Below are positions 50,131 to 50,389 of a stretch of DNA of 50,389 nt, in pieces. How positions within the stretch are numbered: position 1 is the first letter of the stretch; the number at the start of each line of letters is the position of its first letter. Under the pieces are notes generated by a model. It ran no database searches, had not been told where the DNA came from, and saw nothing but the letters and a program-made list of their open reading frames with translations. The position numbers and the translations under genes were made by a program. Where the stretch lies: assembly GCF_042432825.1 (NCBI RefSeq), contig NZ_JBHLWN010000004.1, forward strand, positions 1 through 50,389, written 5' to 3'. This DNA is from Gordoniibacillus chartarius (lineage in GTDB: Bacteria; Bacillota; Bacilli; Paenibacillales; NBRC-103111).

Positions 50131-50389
50131 CTGTGTTATGTTACAATTTATCAATATTGACGATATATAAAATATTGATCACCCGACATTAACCATTCTC
50201 AGATTGGAATCTCGGCGTATGACTAATATCTATAAGGATTTCAGCCAATGTTAAGTGGTACTGAGCCAGAAAATTGCGATTTTGGTAAACCTACTCCCAA
50301 TCCAAGTTACATAATCTATGTCTGAAATATGAGCATTTTGCATAAACCAGAGCCCTTGCTAGACAAAGGTTTTTGAACATAAAAAAGGG
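50131..50389. other. AT-rich sequence at the right edge, no gene seen
   Basis: No open frame with a ribosome binding site was found. The stretch is AT-rich, with TTGA/TATA words near 50150-50180. No copy of the rlmH end sequence is present, so the element's right end is not reached. Confidence 0.6.

Larger units (their letters stand above)
37654..50389. mobile_element. SCC-like integrated element at rlmH (right end outside window)
   Basis: Everything right of rlmH looks foreign: a large serine recombinase at the junction, XRE regulators, a Rep-like gene, antirestriction (ArdA) and RadC genes, many short genes with their own terminators, and AT-richer sequence than the core genome to the left. 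Conserved core genes stop at rlmH. The position is the one used by SCCmec, but no ccrA/ccrB pair or mec genes are present. It has plasmid-like features (Rep, ArdA, hairpin cluster), so it may be mobilisable (inference). Confidence 0.8.

Overview
The window reads as the oriC-proximal part of the chromosome of a spore-forming Firmicute, most likely Paenibacillus or a close relative (inference). The grounds are the gene order, which follows the Bacillus subtilis block rpmH-rnpA-yidC-jag-mnmE-mnmG-rsmG-noc-soj-spo0J ... rpsF-ssb-rpsR ... gdpP-rplI-dnaB ... purA ... walRKHIJ-htrA-rlmH, the sporulation-linked genes (yyaC, soj/spo0J, a yjzC-like gene), two exact parS sites and S-layer-homology domains. 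dnaA and oriC would lie just left of base 1 and are not in the window.

Region 1 (1-9.2 kb) holds ribosome/RNase P, membrane insertion and tRNA modification genes, then the segregation genes noc, parA and parB, with one parS between rsmG and noc and one inside parB. Region 2 (9.3-15.4 kb) is a set of small conserved genes: a cysteine-desulfurase-like enzyme, DUF4446, yyaC, DUF3343, MscS, DUF951, tRNA-Ser(CGA), DUF2252 and a yjzC-like gene. Region 3 (15.4-25.2 kb) has the rpsF-ssb-rpsR operon with a probable S6:S18 leader, an alpha/beta hydrolase, a MazG-like protein, yybS-gdpP-rplI-dnaB, and purA behind a promoter with paired PurBox-like sites. Region 4 (25.4-37.65 kb) is envelope homeostasis: an M23/LysM/G5 endopeptidase, the walR-walK-yycH-yycI-walJ operon, an HtrA-type protease, a CxxH/CxxC protein and rlmH.

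Region 5 (37.65 kb to the right edge) is foreign. An AT-richer accessory element is inserted exactly at the 3' end of rlmH, the same position and codon context used by staphylococcal SCCmec. At the junction sits a large serine recombinase gene pointing into rlmH; its frame has no stop inside the element and runs about 125 codons into antisense rlmH. The element also carries an XRE regulator, a Rep-like protein, a 400-bp hairpin-rich non-coding block that may be a replication or transfer origin, and a leftward run of small genes containing RadC and ArdA antirestriction proteins. Further right are a second XRE regulator, a secreted SLH surface protein with an NHL/propeller-like domain, and a tight operon encoding a membrane-spanning protein with a PD-(D/E)XK-like nuclease signature, a tail-anchored coiled-coil partner and a 61-residue ankyrin-like protein. 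The right attachment site is not visible, so the element continues past 50389.

The parts most worth following up are the recombinase frame crossing the attachment site and the unassigned nuclease/coiled-coil operon at 48.0-50.1 kb. All assignments come from reading the sequence; no database search or structure prediction was run.
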